The translations under genes were made by a program, and so were the position numbers. Below are positions 25,068-33,900 of a DNA stretch of 64,000 nucleotides, piece by piece (positions within the stretch are counted from its first letter, which is position 1; each line of letters opens with the position of its first letter). The DNA comes from JBBQFI01 sp038321775 (GTDB lineage: Bacteria; Verrucomicrobiota; Verrucomicrobiia; Chthoniobacterales; UBA10450), in NCBI GenBank assembly GCA_038321775.1, contig JBBQFI010000008.1:128002-192001 (forward strand). The letters are read 5' to 3'. The notes under the pieces are model-generated. The model ran no database searches. It had not been told where the DNA came from and was given only the letters and a program-made list of their open reading frames with translations.

Positions 25068-27545
25068 TCAGCTCGCGTTTGCCGCGGCGCTCGTCTGCGG
25101 TTCGGCCACGTGAAAGACCAGGCCGCCATCCTTCAACGAAACCTCAACGAGATCGCCTGCCTTGACGTTCCCTCGTAGCAACTCTTCCGCGAGCGGATCT
25201 TCGAGATATTTTTCCACTGCGCGACGCATCGGTCGCGCGCCGTAGGTCGGATCGTAGCCTTTCTCGATGACAAATTCGTGCGCCGGCGTGTCGAGCACAA
25301 TCTCGATTTCCTTCAGCTTCAGTCGCGCTTTCACCTTGTCCACTTCGAGATCGACAATGCGCAACAGGTCCACTTTCTCGAGCGTGCGGAATACGATGAT
25401 TTCATCGAGCCGATTCAAAAACTCCGGCTTAAAAACGCGCTTCGTTTCCTCCATGATTTTTTCGCGCATCGTTTCGTAATCGTGAACGTTCTGCGAAACG
25501 CCGAAGCCCATCGTGGTCTGCCGCCTGATCAGATCGGCGCCGACATTCGACGTCATAATGATGATCGTATTTCGAAAATCGATCTTGCGGCCTAACGAGT
25601 CGGTAACTTTTCCGTCCTCGAGAATTTGCAGAAGCAGATGCATCACGTCCGGGTGCGCTTTTTCGATCTCGTCGAACAGCACAACAGAGTAGGGCCGACG
25701 GCGCACCGCCTCGGAAAGTTGTCCGCCTTCTTCGTAACCAACATATCCCGGAGGCGAACCAATCAAACGCGAGGCCGTGAATTTCTCCATGTATTCCGAC
25801 ATGTCGATTTGGATCAACGCATCGGAATCGCCGAACATGAATTCCGCGAGTGTGCGCGCGAGAAAAGTCTTACCGACACCGGTGGGGCCGAGAAACACAA
25901 ACGAGCCGATCGGCCGGCGTGGGTCTTTCAAATCCGCACGTGAACGGCGTAACGCTTTACTGATGGCAGTCACCGCCATGTCCTGGCCAATGACGCGCTG
26001 CTTCATCTCCGATTCCATCGCGAGAAGCTTCTGCGTTTCCTTCTGCTCCATGCGTTGCAGCGGAACGCCGGTGACTTTCGAAATGATATGCATCATGTCG
26101 TCGGACGTGACGAGCACTTCGCGCTCTTCACGTTCCTCACGCCATTGATTGAGAATGGTATCGAGTTTTTCTTTCGCGTGTTTTTCTTTGTCGCGAAGTG
26201 CAGCCGCCTTTTCGAAGTCCTGCGCTTTAATCGCGGCTTCTTTCTCGACGCGGATTTCTTCGATCTCGCGTTCGATTTCTTTCACATCTGGCGGACGCGT
26301 CATCGCATTGATTCGCGCACGCGCGCCAGCTTCATCCATGACATCGATCGCTTTGTCAGGAAGAAAACGGCCGGTGATGTAACGCTCGGAAAGTTTAACC
26401 GCAGCCTCAAGCGCTTCGTCGGTGAGTTTGGCTTTGTGATGGGCTTCGTACTTCGGACGAAGTCCTTTCAAAATCTGAATCGCTTCTTCGACTGTGGGAG
26501 CGTCGACTTTTACCGTCTGAAACCGTCGCTCCAGCGCGGCGTCTTTCTCAATGTATTTGCGATATTCATTGAGTGTTGTCGCACCGACGCATTGCAATTC
26601 ACCGCGACTCAAAGCCGGCTTGATGATATTCGACGCGTCCATCGCGCCTTCCGCCGAACCCGCACCGACGATGGTATGCAGTTCGTCGATGAAAAGGATG
26701 ACATTTTTTGAGCGACGGATTTCATCCATCACCGCTTTGATGCGTTCCTCGAATTGTCCACGATACTTCGTGCCCGCCACCATCAACGCCAGATCAAGCG
26801 TGATTACTTTCCGATCGCGCAAGAGTTCCGGCACATTGCCGCTCGCGATCTCCTGCGCCAGGCCTTCGACGATTGCCGTTTTTCCGACACCCGCTTCGCC
26901 TAACAAAACCGGATTGTTTTTTGTGCGACGGCAAAGGACTTGAATGACGCGTTCGATTTCACTGTGTCGACCGATGACCGGATCGAGCTCATCTTTCTTT
27001 GCGAGTTCTGTCAGATCGCGACCAAACGCGCGCAACGCCGGCGTCTTAACATCCTTCTTCCCAGTCGTCGTTTCGCCATTGCCTTCCTGCTCCGACTCCG
27101 GAGGTGTGAAATTTGGATCGAGTTCTTTCAGGATTTCATTGCGCGTCCGTTCGATATCCACTTCCAAACTTTTCAAAACGCGCGCCGCGACGCCTTCGCC
27201 TTCGCGCAAAAGTCCGAGCAAAATATGTTCGGTGCCGACGTAGGAATGGTTCAGCGCTTTCGCTTCCTTACCCGCGAGCGCCAAAACTTTCTTCACGCGC
27301 GGCGTGTAGGGAATGTTCCCGACCATCTTCGTCTCCGGTCCGGAACCGACCTGCTTCTCAACCTCCATGCGCACCGTCTCGAGATCGAGTCCCATTTTTT
27401 GCAGAACGTTGACGGCAACGCCCTGCCCCAGTTTGATCAGCCCAAGCAGGAGATGCTCGGTGCCGACATAGTTGTGATTGAATCGATCCGCTTCTTTGCG
27501 GGCGAGCGCCAAAACCTGTTGGGCGCGTGGGGTGAAATTATTCAT
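25068..27545 (-). CDS. clpC: ATP-dependent protease ATPase subunit ClpC
   Basis: An 825-residue Hsp100 unfoldase. It has two N-terminal Clp-N repeats (about 1-145), AAA+ D1 (Walker A GEAGVGKTAIVEGL), an M-domain including a UVR motif (KEAAIKAQDFEKAAALRD), and AAA+ D2 (GPTGVGKTFLAR, Walker B VVLFDEIEKAH). It delivers substrates to ClpP. Its start overlaps the McsB arginine kinase gene by 8 bp. In Bacillus, ClpC recognises phosphoarginine made by McsB; here the linkage suggests the same use. A TCGTTAGGC word encodes Ser-Leu-Gly inside the highly conserved D2. Confidence 0.95.
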   Translation of the reverse strand: MNNFTPRAQQVLALARKEADRFNHNYVGTEHLLLGLIKLGQGVAVNVLQKMGLDLETVRMEVEKQVGSGPETKMVGNIPYTPRVKKVLALAGKEAKALNHSYVGTEHILLGLLREGEGVAARVLKSLEVDIERTRNEILKELDPNFTPPESEQEGNGETTTGKKDVKTPALRAFGRDLTELAKKDELDPVIGRHSEIERVIQVLCRRTKNNPVLLGEAGVGKTAIVEGLAQEIASGNVPELLRDRKVITLDLALMVAGTKYRGQFEERIKAVMDEIRRSKNVILFIDELHTIVGAGSAEGAMDASNIIKPALSRGELQCVGATTLNEYRKYIEKDAALERRFQTVKVDAPTVEEAIQILKGLRPKYEAHHKAKLTDEALEAAVKLSERYITGRFLPDKAIDVMDEAGARARINAMTRPPDVKEIEREIEEIRVEKEAAIKAQDFEKAAALRDKEKHAKEKLDTILNQWREEREEREVLVTSDDMMHIISKVTGVPLQRMEQKETQKLLAMESEMKQRVIGQDMAVTAISKALRRSRADLKDPRRPIGSFVFLGPTGVGKTFLARTLAEFMFGDSDALIQIDMSEYMEKFTASRLIGSPPGYVGYEEGGQLSEAVRRRPYSVVLFDEIEKAHPDVMHLLLQILEDGKVTDSLGRKIDFRNTIIIMTSNVGADLIRRQTTMGFGVSQNVHDYETMREKIMEETKRVFKPEFLNRLDEIIVFRTLEKVDLLRIVDLEVDKVKARLKLKEIEIVLDTPAHEFVIEKGYDPTYGARPMRRAVEKYLEDPLAEELLRGNVKAGDLVEVSLKDGGLVFHVAEPQTSAAANAS

Positions 27546-28662
27546 TATTTTTCGGCTCGGAATTCGAACCGTTTTCCGAATCCCTTGCCAGTTTACTAAT
27601 ATCAGGTTTGGGAAAGACTTTCAAACGCTCGCGGATAATCTGAGCGCGCAAATGGTCGCGTTCCTCCGCGTTCATCTTCAGCTGCGAACTTTTTTGCAGG
27701 TGCGCCGGCTGGGTGTCGATGAAGAGTTCATCCACCGGCAAACGCCGATCCTCCGGAAACGCGCCCAAATCCACGCCGAGTTTCATGATCGAAAGTAAAT
27801 TGAGCGCTTCCTTCGAGGTCATGGCGTGAGCATAAGTGAGCACACCATATGCCCGCCCGATCTGATCCCAGAGGGTATTCGGTTTTTTCTGGATCAAAAC
27901 CTGCCTGGCGTCGTGCTCCTTCTCTATAATCGTCTCAATGACCTTGGTTAGGCGACTGATGATCTCATCCTCTTTCTCACCCAGCGTGGTCTGATTCGAG
28001 ATCTGGAAAAGGTTTCCCATCGCCTCCGTGCCTTCGCCGTAGAGACCGCGCACAGCCAGACCGATTTTGTTTACGGCCTGGATGACCTGATTGATCAATT
28101 CGCTCAAAACCAGACCCGGCAGATGCAGCATCGCCGAAGCGCGCATGCCTGTGCCGACATTTGTCGGACACGCCGTCAAATAACCAAGCATCGGATCGAA
28201 GGCGAAATCGAGTTTGCTTTCAAGCGTGCTGTCGGCCTTATCGATCATCTTGAACGCGCTTTTGAGCTGCAGCCCCGAACGGATCGATTGCATGCGCAGA
28301 TGATCCTCTTCGTTAATCATGATGCTCAAGGTCTGGCGTCTATTCATCACGATCGCGCTGCCGACACTCTTCGCCGCGTGCTCGCGGCTGATGAGATGGC
28401 GCTCGACCAAAACCTGTTTTTCGGTGGCAGAAAGATCCTGCAGCACTTCCGAAAACGAATCCTGCATTTCTGGCAATTCTTCCACGCGCGGCTTAATCAA
28501 TTCGAGAATTGCCGTGCGCTCCGCTTTCTTCGCCCAGCCGGGAAAAGCACGATGACGCAGATTGCGCGCAAGTCGCACGCGACTACTGACGACGATTTGG
28601 TGATGCGGCCCTTCGGCGCGTAACCATTCGCCCGCAGTCGCAGTTAAATTCGCCAGCTTCAT
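27538..28662 (-). CDS. mcsB: Protein arginine kinase McsB
   Basis: A 374-residue guanido kinase. The nucleotide-binding arginines appear in VSSRVRLARNLRHRAFPGW (about 27-45), the substrate-binding glutamate in MINEEDHLRMQ (about 112-122), and the Gly-rich loop with RGLYGEGTEAMGN (about 203-215). McsB phosphorylates arginines on damaged proteins, marking them for ClpC-ClpP. It sits between McsA and ClpC genes, 2 bp after mcsA, overlapping clpC by 8 bp. The phosphagen kinase N-terminal domain typical of animal creatine kinases is missing, as expected for McsB. Confidence 0.93.
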   Translation of the reverse strand: MKLANLTATAGEWLRAEGPHHQIVVSSRVRLARNLRHRAFPGWAKKAERTAILELIKPRVEELPEMQDSFSEVLQDLSATEKQVLVERHLISREHAAKSVGSAIVMNRRQTLSIMINEEDHLRMQSIRSGLQLKSAFKMIDKADSTLESKLDFAFDPMLGYLTACPTNVGTGMRASAMLHLPGLVLSELINQVIQAVNKIGLAVRGLYGEGTEAMGNLFQISNQTTLGEKEDEIISRLTKVIETIIEKEHDARQVLIQKKPNTLWDQIGRAYGVLTYAHAMTSKEALNLLSIMKLGVDLGAFPEDRRLPVDELFIDTQPAHLQKSSQLKMNAEERDHLRAQIIRERLKVFPKPDISKLARDSENGSNSEPKNNE

Positions 28663-28664
28663 CT

Positions 28665-29156
28665 TTAATCCGCCACCTCGTGTTCGAGTTTTTTAATCTG
28701 ATCGCGTAACGACGCAGCCGTTTCGTAATTTTCGTCCGCCACCGCTTTCTGCAAATCAGACGCCAACGACCGCATGCGATCATTCTTCTGTATCTGCTGA
28801 TGCGCGCGCTGCGGAACTTTTCCGACATGCTCGGTGCCCTTGTGCATTGCTTTGAGCAAAGTCGTTAGGCCCTCGGTGAAAGATTGATAACAGGCGCTGC
28901 AACCAAGCCGCCCCGTCTTCTTGAAATCGGCCTGCGTGAAACCGCACACTGGACACTTCTGCGTCGCAGAACCTTTTTCGATTTCCTCCGCTGCACCGAT
29001 GCCAAGCAGCAAATCCGCGAGCGCGAAGCCAGTCGGGTCCTGCACGCCCTTTTCCTTGGAACAGGCGTCGCAGAGATTCACTTTCTGCATTTTGCCTTCC
29101 AGAATCTGCGTCAGGAAAACTGTCGCGTCATTACATTTGCAAACGTCGCACAACAT
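28665..29156 (-). CDS. mcsA: McsA-like activator: zinc-finger and UVR-motif protein
   Basis: 163 residues. Four CxxC pairs occur: CDVC and CDAC within the first about 35 residues, then CPVC and CSAC at about 70 and 87, fitting two zinc sites. The C-terminal UVR motif is DLQKAVADENYETAASLRDQIKKLE. McsA activates McsB in Bacillota. It is the first gene of a mcsA-mcsB-clpC operon; the CtsR repressor gene that starts the Bacillus operon is absent here. Confidence 0.9.
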   Translation of the reverse strand: MLCDVCKCNDATVFLTQILEGKMQKVNLCDACSKEKGVQDPTGFALADLLLGIGAAEEIEKGSATQKCPVCGFTQADFKKTGRLGCSACYQSFTEGLTTLLKAMHKGTEHVGKVPQRAHQQIQKNDRMRSLASDLQKAVADENYETAASLRDQIKKLEHEVAD

Positions 29157-29242
29157 CTCGTCGTATTAGACCACAAATGGAGGATAACATTCAACCACTG
29201 CTCGGGTGAGCACCTTCTGCGCCGAAAGCACGTGAGCGCTGG

Positions 29243-30238
29243 TCAGGAATAAATCGGCGCGCCGGTTTCCCGCGTCATCTCACGGAATCTGCTAATCATC
29301 CGCGCCGTAATCGGACCGGGCTTGCCGGTTCCAATCGTGCGCCCGTCTGCTTTGATCACAGGAATGAGTTCCGCCGCCGTGCCGGTAAGGAAACATTCAT
29401 CCGCGATAAAGACATCATGCCGCGTAATATCGGTCTCGGAAATTTCGAGTCCGATCTCCGCCGCGATATCGAATACGACCGAGCGCGTGATTCCGCGCAA
29501 TGCTCCGGCCGCAATCGGTGGGGTAAAAATCTGTCCGCGTTTGACGATGAACACATTGTCCGCGGTGCATTCCGCAACGTTGCCGGCATCGTTCAACATC
29601 AACGCTTCATCCGCTCCCGCGAGATTCGCTTCGATCCGAGCCATGACGTTATTCAAATAATTGAGCGACTTGACCGCCGGATTCAGCGAGGCCGGATTGG
29701 TGCGTCGTGTCGCACACGTCACGACCGTCAATCCGTTCTGATAAACTTCCGCCGGATACAGGGCGATCGTCGCTACGATAATGATCACACTGGGCTTTTT
29801 ACATTGCGCTGGGTTCAAACCAAGATTGCCGATTCCCCGTGTGACGATCTGGCGAATGTAACCTTCGCGCAGATCGTTCTGTCGGATCGTTTCCAACAAC
29901 GCCTCGGTCATCTCTTCCTTTGACATTGGAATCTCGAGACAAATCGATCGGGCCGAATCCCACAAACGATCCAGATGTTCTTCGAGACGAAAAACGCGGC
30001 CGTTGTAAAAACGAATTCCTTCGAAAATTCCGTCACCGTAAAGAAGACCGTGATCGAAAACGGAAATTTTCGCGTCCGCTTCCGCGAGAAATTCTCCATC
30101 GATATAGACCGTCGATGTTTTCGCGCTTTGGGCCGCACCGCTCTCGCTCGCCGGCTTGACCGCGGGCTTCGCCGTTACGTTGCGTGCAGGTTTGTCCATG
30201 ACCAATTCGCCATCAGCTGTCGCAGTTTTCATAGGCAC
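29243..30238 (-). CDS. ilvE: Branched-chain amino acid aminotransferase
   Basis: A 331-residue fold-type IV PLP enzyme: VYIDGEFLAEADAKISVFDHGLLYGDGIFEGIR, RGIGNLGL, the Schiff-base lysine in VKSLNYLNNVMA (about 189), and GNVAECTADNVFIVK. It transfers amino groups between 2-oxoglutarate and Val/Leu/Ile. About 42 N-terminal residues rich in Ala/Lys/Thr are an unusual extension; the ATGs at residues 3 and 14 are alternative starts. D-amino acid or aminodeoxychorismate enzymes of the same fold are less likely given the branched-chain type GxGxxxL pattern. Confidence 0.88.
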   Translation of the reverse strand: MPMKTATADGELVMDKPARNVTAKPAVKPASESGAAQSAKTSTVYIDGEFLAEADAKISVFDHGLLYGDGIFEGIRFYNGRVFRLEEHLDRLWDSARSICLEIPMSKEEMTEALLETIRQNDLREGYIRQIVTRGIGNLGLNPAQCKKPSVIIIVATIALYPAEVYQNGLTVVTCATRRTNPASLNPAVKSLNYLNNVMARIEANLAGADEALMLNDAGNVAECTADNVFIVKRGQIFTPPIAAGALRGITRSVVFDIAAEIGLEISETDITRHDVFIADECFLTGTAAELIPVIKADGRTIGTGKPGPITARMISRFREMTRETGAPIYS

Positions 30239-30301
30239 AATAAAACGTTCGATGCTTCGCCACGCAATTCAAGCGGCAAATGAGCGAAGAAACGTAACAA
30301 G

Positions 30302-30967
30302 TCACTCCAATAATCCGTCGACGATGTGCAGAGTGCGATCGCCGCGTTCGGCAAGGCGGTTGTCGTGCGTCACGACCAGCAAAGTTTTTTTGCGACCGCG
30401 CGCCAGCTCGAGCAACAGATCAATAATCGTATCGCCCGTTTTGGAATCGAGATTCCCCGTGGGTTCATCGGCAAAAATGATATCTGGATCGTTCGTTAGG
30501 GCGCGTGCGATCGCCACGCGCTGTTGTTCGCCGCCCGACAATTCTGGAGGCAGATGCTGCATCCGGTCGGCTAGCCCAACCGATTCCAAACTTTTCTCGG
30601 CCACGGACTTTTCCGGACGGCGCCCGATCATTCCCGGTAGCAAAACATTTTCCAGCGCCGTCAATTCCGGCAGTAAAAAATATCCTTGGAAAACGAATCC
30701 CATTTTTTCATTTCGCAGCTTCGCTTGGGATGATTCGCTACCGGAATAGAGTCGGCGGCCTTCAAATTCCACGGAACCGGATTCCGGCCGTTCCAACCCG
30801 GCGAGGGTGTAGAGAAGCGTCGTCTTGCCGGCGCCGGATGCACCGCAAAGAAAAACCGCTTCGCCTTGCACAACCTCCAGCGAAATGCCGCGCAACACTT
30901 CGATCCGGCGGGATCCAATACGAAATGAGCGCCGCACATCGTGCGCGGTCAGTTGCGGTGTCGTCAT
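30302..30967 (-). CDS. lolD: LolD-type lipoprotein-releasing / MacB-like ABC ATPase
   Basis: 221 residues from the ATG at 30967. Walker A is CGASGAGKTTLLY, the signature LSGGEQQRVAIARAL, Walker B DIIFADEPTGNLD, and the H-loop VVTHD. The subfamily is the LolD/MacB/FtsE-like group that partners with FtsX-type permeases. LolD releases lipoproteins from the inner membrane to LolA. No LolC/E permease is adjacent, so the gene is an orphan in this window. A CGTTAGG word is read as Ala-Leu-Thr-Asn in the signature helix. Confidence 0.8.
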   Translation of the reverse strand: MTTPQLTAHDVRRSFRIGSRRIEVLRGISLEVVQGEAVFLCGASGAGKTTLLYTLAGLERPESGSVEFEGRRLYSGSESSQAKLRNEKMGFVFQGYFLLPELTALENVLLPGMIGRRPEKSVAEKSLESVGLADRMQHLPPELSGGEQQRVAIARALTNDPDIIFADEPTGNLDSKTGDTIIDLLLELARGRKKTLLVVTHDNRLAERGDRTLHIVDGLLE

Positions 30968-31027
30968 GGGCCATGAGCATTCGCCAGAATGCCGTCGCCT
31001 GCAATCGGCGAGCCGTTGGGGAAACAA

Positions 31028-31062
31028 AAAACCGCATGACGGAAATTCCATCATGCGGTTTT
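31028..31062 (-). terminator. Rho-independent terminator after peptidoglycan-binding gene
   Basis: A 12-bp perfect stem (AAAACCGCATGA with TCATGCGGTTTT) around an 11-nt loop, followed on the minus strand by a T-rich run. It lies 20 bp beyond the stop of the 31082-31873 gene and upstream of lolD, separating the two transcripts. The symmetric A/T ends mean it could also act in the other direction. Confidence 0.85.
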
Positions 31063-31081
31063 GAAGTTTGTCTTTGACTCG

Positions 31082-31873
31082 TTAGGCTAAACCGAGCGCT
31101 TCGAGCGTCGGCTCGTCGATTGCGCGAGTGACATAGAGTCCTTGATCAGCCTGGAAACGTGCGAGTGCTTCGCGAGTGTTCGGACCAATCAAACCATCGA
31201 CCTCACCGTCGTAATAACCGGCGCGCTGCAATTCGACCTGCACATTTGAGATGACCTGCCCCGGTTCCCTTTCATTCGGGCCGTAGATCGGTTCGTCAAA
31301 CGTGTAAGTGCTGTAGCCCGGATCATAACCATACGCCGGATACCAGTAGCCGCTATTCCAGAAGTAATAGCCGCCGCCGAACAAGACGAAACGGGTATTG
31401 CCGTAATGATGTCTCCACCAACCGCGATCATGGCGTTGATGCCAGTTGAACTGGCGCGCCTGATAATAACTGTTGCGATTGCGAACCACGACCTTGTTCT
31501 TTGTAAAGGTGCGATTGTTCCGATTTACGATCACGTTCCTGTGATTACCATGCCGATACTGCCGGGCGGCGACGTTGGCGTTCACCGCCGCTGCCTTGTT
31601 CGCTTTGTTGATTTTGGCCTGGTTAAACCGTTGCGCGTTTAGGTTCTGTTGCACATGCACGTTGTGTTGCGCCTGCACATTCCGATGGAATTGCGCGTTA
31701 TTATGCAACTGCACATTTCGATGAACGTTTAGGTTCCGTCGTTGTGTCTGAACCGCGTTGTGTTGCGCGACAGCAGCTGCCTTTTTGGCGTGTTTTTTGT
31801 CATTGTTATCCGCGTGGACCATCTGCGTCAGGACCAGGCCGAGACAAAAGCTAAGAGCTAAGATTCTTTTCAT
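31082..31873 (-). CDS. Exported peptidoglycan-binding protein with Asn/His/Gln/Arg-rich low-complexity region
   Basis: 263 residues. The signal peptide is clear (about 1-22). Residues about 23-140 are an extreme low-complexity stretch of Asn, His, Gln, Val and Arg in short variants such as HNVHVQQNLNAQ. A Tyr/Gly-rich segment follows (about 165-195). The C-terminal about 60 residues are a PG_binding_1 domain (VELQRAGYYDGEVDGLIGPNTREALARFQ). It is probably periplasmic or surface-associated. The TAA stop lies in a GCCTAACGA word. Confidence 0.75.
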   Translation of the reverse strand: MKRILALSFCLGLVLTQMVHADNNDKKHAKKAAAVAQHNAVQTQRRNLNVHRNVQLHNNAQFHRNVQAQHNVHVQQNLNAQRFNQAKINKANKAAAVNANVAARQYRHGNHRNVIVNRNNRTFTKNKVVVRNRNSYYQARQFNWHQRHDRGWWRHHYGNTRFVLFGGGYYFWNSGYWYPAYGYDPGYSTYTFDEPIYGPNEREPGQVISNVQVELQRAGYYDGEVDGLIGPNTREALARFQADQGLYVTRAIDEPTLEALGLA

Positions 31874-31916
31874 ATTTTTACCTCAATCGGGTTAGACCTT
31901 ATCTTCGCGCGTTTAT

Positions 31917-32379
31917 TCAAGAAGGGTAACTAATTCTCTGCTGCCGTGCGGCTTCGAAGAGAACAATCGCTACCGCCGTCGCGAGATTAAGGCTGCGGGT
32001 TCCGTGCATCGGAATCGTCAGGAGGGTCTTCGCTTCGCTCGCTGAGTAACTTCTCCGGCAGGCCTTTCGTTTCCCGTCCAAACACCAGAAAATCACCCGG
32101 TCGAAATGCGACTTCGTAATAGGGACGCTTCGATTTTGTCGTGAGAAAAAAATATCGCGCGGTTTCGTTTTGCGCTGCTTGCAAGTCGGCCAGCGAATCC
32201 CATGTGCGCAGGTCGACTTCCTTCCAGTAATCAAGACCGGCGCGTCTCAGTTCTCGATCGTCGATGCAAAAGCCGAGCGGCTTGACCAAGTGCAGCGTTG
32301 ATCGCGTTGCCAGGCAAAGGCGCCCGATGTTGCCAGTGTTTGGCGGAATCTCGGGCTCGACCAGAACGACGTTGAACAA
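31917..32379 (-). pseudogene. trmL: tRNA (cytidine(34)-2'-O)-methyltransferase TrmL, frameshifted
   Basis: The first frame (from TTG at 32379) reads as a SPOUT methyltransferase: EPEIPPNTGNIGRLC, LVKPLGF, VFGRETKGLPEKLLSE. It then runs out of similarity and stops at 31987. Another frame downstream supplies the missing end: LTIPMHGTRSLNLATAVAIVLFEA to 31917. Together they would give about 154 residues, the normal TrmL length. The junction is in the GCGAGCGAAGCGAAG repeat around 32030-32045, where one extra base would explain the shift. It may be a true mutation, a sequencing error or recoding. The gene follows transaldolase directly. Confidence 0.75.
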
Positions 32380-33381
32380 TTATTTGCCCAGCTTGCTCGC
32401 GATAAATTTTTCCAACTTCACAATGTCGGCGGCGAATTTGCGGATTCCTTCGGCCGTCTTTTCCGTCGCCATCGCGTCGTCGTTCAAGAGATAGCGGAAT
32501 TTTTTCTCGTCGAGATCGAGTCGCTGGATCTCAGATTTCTTTGCCATCTCCGGGCTAAGCTTTCGTTCCACCTGCTCGGACGATCCTGAAAGTTCCTTCA
32601 TCAACTCCGGACTGATCGTGAGCAGATCGCACCCGGCCAATTCCAGGATTTGTCCGAGATTCCGAAAGCTCGCCCCCATCACTTCGGTCGGATAATCGAA
32701 CTTCTTATAATAAGAGTAGATTTCCTGCACCGATTTCACGCCCGGATCTTCCGCACCAACGTAATCGCGCTTGTTGTGCTCTTTAAACCAGTCGTAGATC
32801 CGGCCGACAAAAGGCGAGATCAATTGCGCTTTCGCTTCCGCGCAACGCACCGCCTGCACCAGCGAAAAAAGTAATGTCATGTTGCAGCGGATGTTTTCCT
32901 TTTGCAGCTGCTCCGCCGCATTAATCCCTTCCCACGTTGACGCGATTTTAATCAACACACGTTCGCGGTCGATGCCTTGTGCTTCGTAAAGCTCGATCAA
33001 ATGCCGCGCTTTCTTGATCGAACCTTCGACGTCGAAAGAAAGGCGTGCGTCGGTTTCCGTAGAAACACGGCCAGGAACGATCTGCAGAATCGCGCAACCA
33101 AACTTCACCAGCAATCGATCGATCGTGTCCTCGATTTGCGCGGCCCCGGTTAGTCCTGAGTTCTTTCGATCGGCGAGAACTTCTTCCAGCAGATGCGCAT
33201 ATTGCTCTTTCTGCGTGGCCGCAAAAATCAAACTTGGATTCGTGGTCGCGTCCTGGGGCTTGAAATCGCGAACCGACTCGAAGTCGCCACTATCAGCAAC
33301 TACTTTCGTAAATTTTTTCAGTTGCTCGAGTTGACTCAATTTCGCGCCGGTTTTTTCTTTCTCTAATACAGCTGTGCTCAT
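32380..33381 (-). CDS. tal: Transaldolase
   Basis: 333 residues from the ATG at 33381 (MSTAVLEKEKTGAKL), preceded by a good ribosome-binding site GGAGAGG. Pentose phosphate pathway enzyme. The subfamily is TalB-like: DATTNPSLIFAA, the Schiff-base lysine in VLIKIASTWEGI, CNMTLLFSLVQAVRCAEA and ISPFVGRIYDW. The frame extends 91 codons further upstream but those residues do not match the family. A 16-nt hairpin (GAAGCC/GGCTTC, 33406-33421) lies in its leader. trmL starts at the base after its stop. Confidence 0.93.
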   Translation of the reverse strand: MSTAVLEKEKTGAKLSQLEQLKKFTKVVADSGDFESVRDFKPQDATTNPSLIFAATQKEQYAHLLEEVLADRKNSGLTGAAQIEDTIDRLLVKFGCAILQIVPGRVSTETDARLSFDVEGSIKKARHLIELYEAQGIDRERVLIKIASTWEGINAAEQLQKENIRCNMTLLFSLVQAVRCAEAKAQLISPFVGRIYDWFKEHNKRDYVGAEDPGVKSVQEIYSYYKKFDYPTEVMGASFRNLGQILELAGCDLLTISPELMKELSGSSEQVERKLSPEMAKKSEIQRLDLDEKKFRYLLNDDAMATEKTAEGIRKFAADIVKLEKFIASKLGK

Positions 33382-33519
33382 CGTTTTTTCCTCTCCATAT
33401 AGATCGAAGCCGAGTGGCTTCTCCGATGTGACAAACGTACGCGCGAGATCAATGCATACAATTGGAAATTGCTCCGGATCGGCGCCCGCTTTGGCTCGAT
33501 CGCTGCTGCTAAAAGAAGC

Positions 33520-33738
33520 ATGCGTAAGTATGTGCTCTGGGCTTTTCTTTTCACGGCGTTCTTCATTTGGTTGAATCGAAACGATTCTTCCAAGCCAGTG
33601 GCATCGACTCCCGCACCCGCTGCGCAAATAACACCGCGGCCTGTCTCCGAACACGATTGGGCCAAGCGCTCACTCGACCGGGCCCGCACGGTGAGAGACC
33701 AGGCACGGGAAAACCAGATTGAAAGTCAGCAGCCCTGA
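33520..33738 (+). CDS. Small single-pass membrane protein, unknown function
   Basis: 72 residues from the ATG at 33520. A hydrophobic helix (about 3-18; YVLWAFLFTAFFIWL) is followed by a Pro/Ala/Thr-rich linker and an Arg/Gln-rich tail with RARTVRDQARENQ. A polypurine ribosome-binding sequence (AAAAGAAG) lies just upstream. No family is recognised. It lies between tal and the tRNA-Ile gene. Confidence 0.45.
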   Translation: MRKYVLWAFLFTAFFIWLNRNDSSKPVASTPAPAAQITPRPVSEHDWAKRSLDRARTVRDQARENQIESQQP

Positions 33739-33826
33739 ACGGCGCCACCCGGCGACCCGTTGATCCGGCGCGAATGGGTTGACCCCACTCGCTAAATCGC
33801 TACATCATTAGCTCGTTAATTTTTCC

Positions 33827-33900
33827 GGGCCTGTAGCTCAGTTGGTTAGAGCATGCGCTTGATAAGCGCAGGGTCACTGGTTCGAGCCCAGTCAGGCCCA
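33827..33900 (+). tRNA. tRNA-Ile (GAT)
   Basis: A 74-nt cloverleaf with acceptor stem GGGCCTG/CAGGCCC, D-arm AGCTCAGTTGGTTAGAGC, anticodon loop TTGATAA (anticodon GAT) and T-arm GGTTCGAGCC. The 3' CCA is not encoded. Unlike most bacterial tRNA-Ile(GAT), it is not in an rRNA operon here. It abuts the stop of the convergent VanZ-like gene. Confidence 0.95.

Noticed and set aside
33382..33654. Long N-terminal extension of transaldolase
   Set aside because: The 91 extra codons do not resemble transaldolase, and a strong ribosome-binding site precedes the ATG at 33381.
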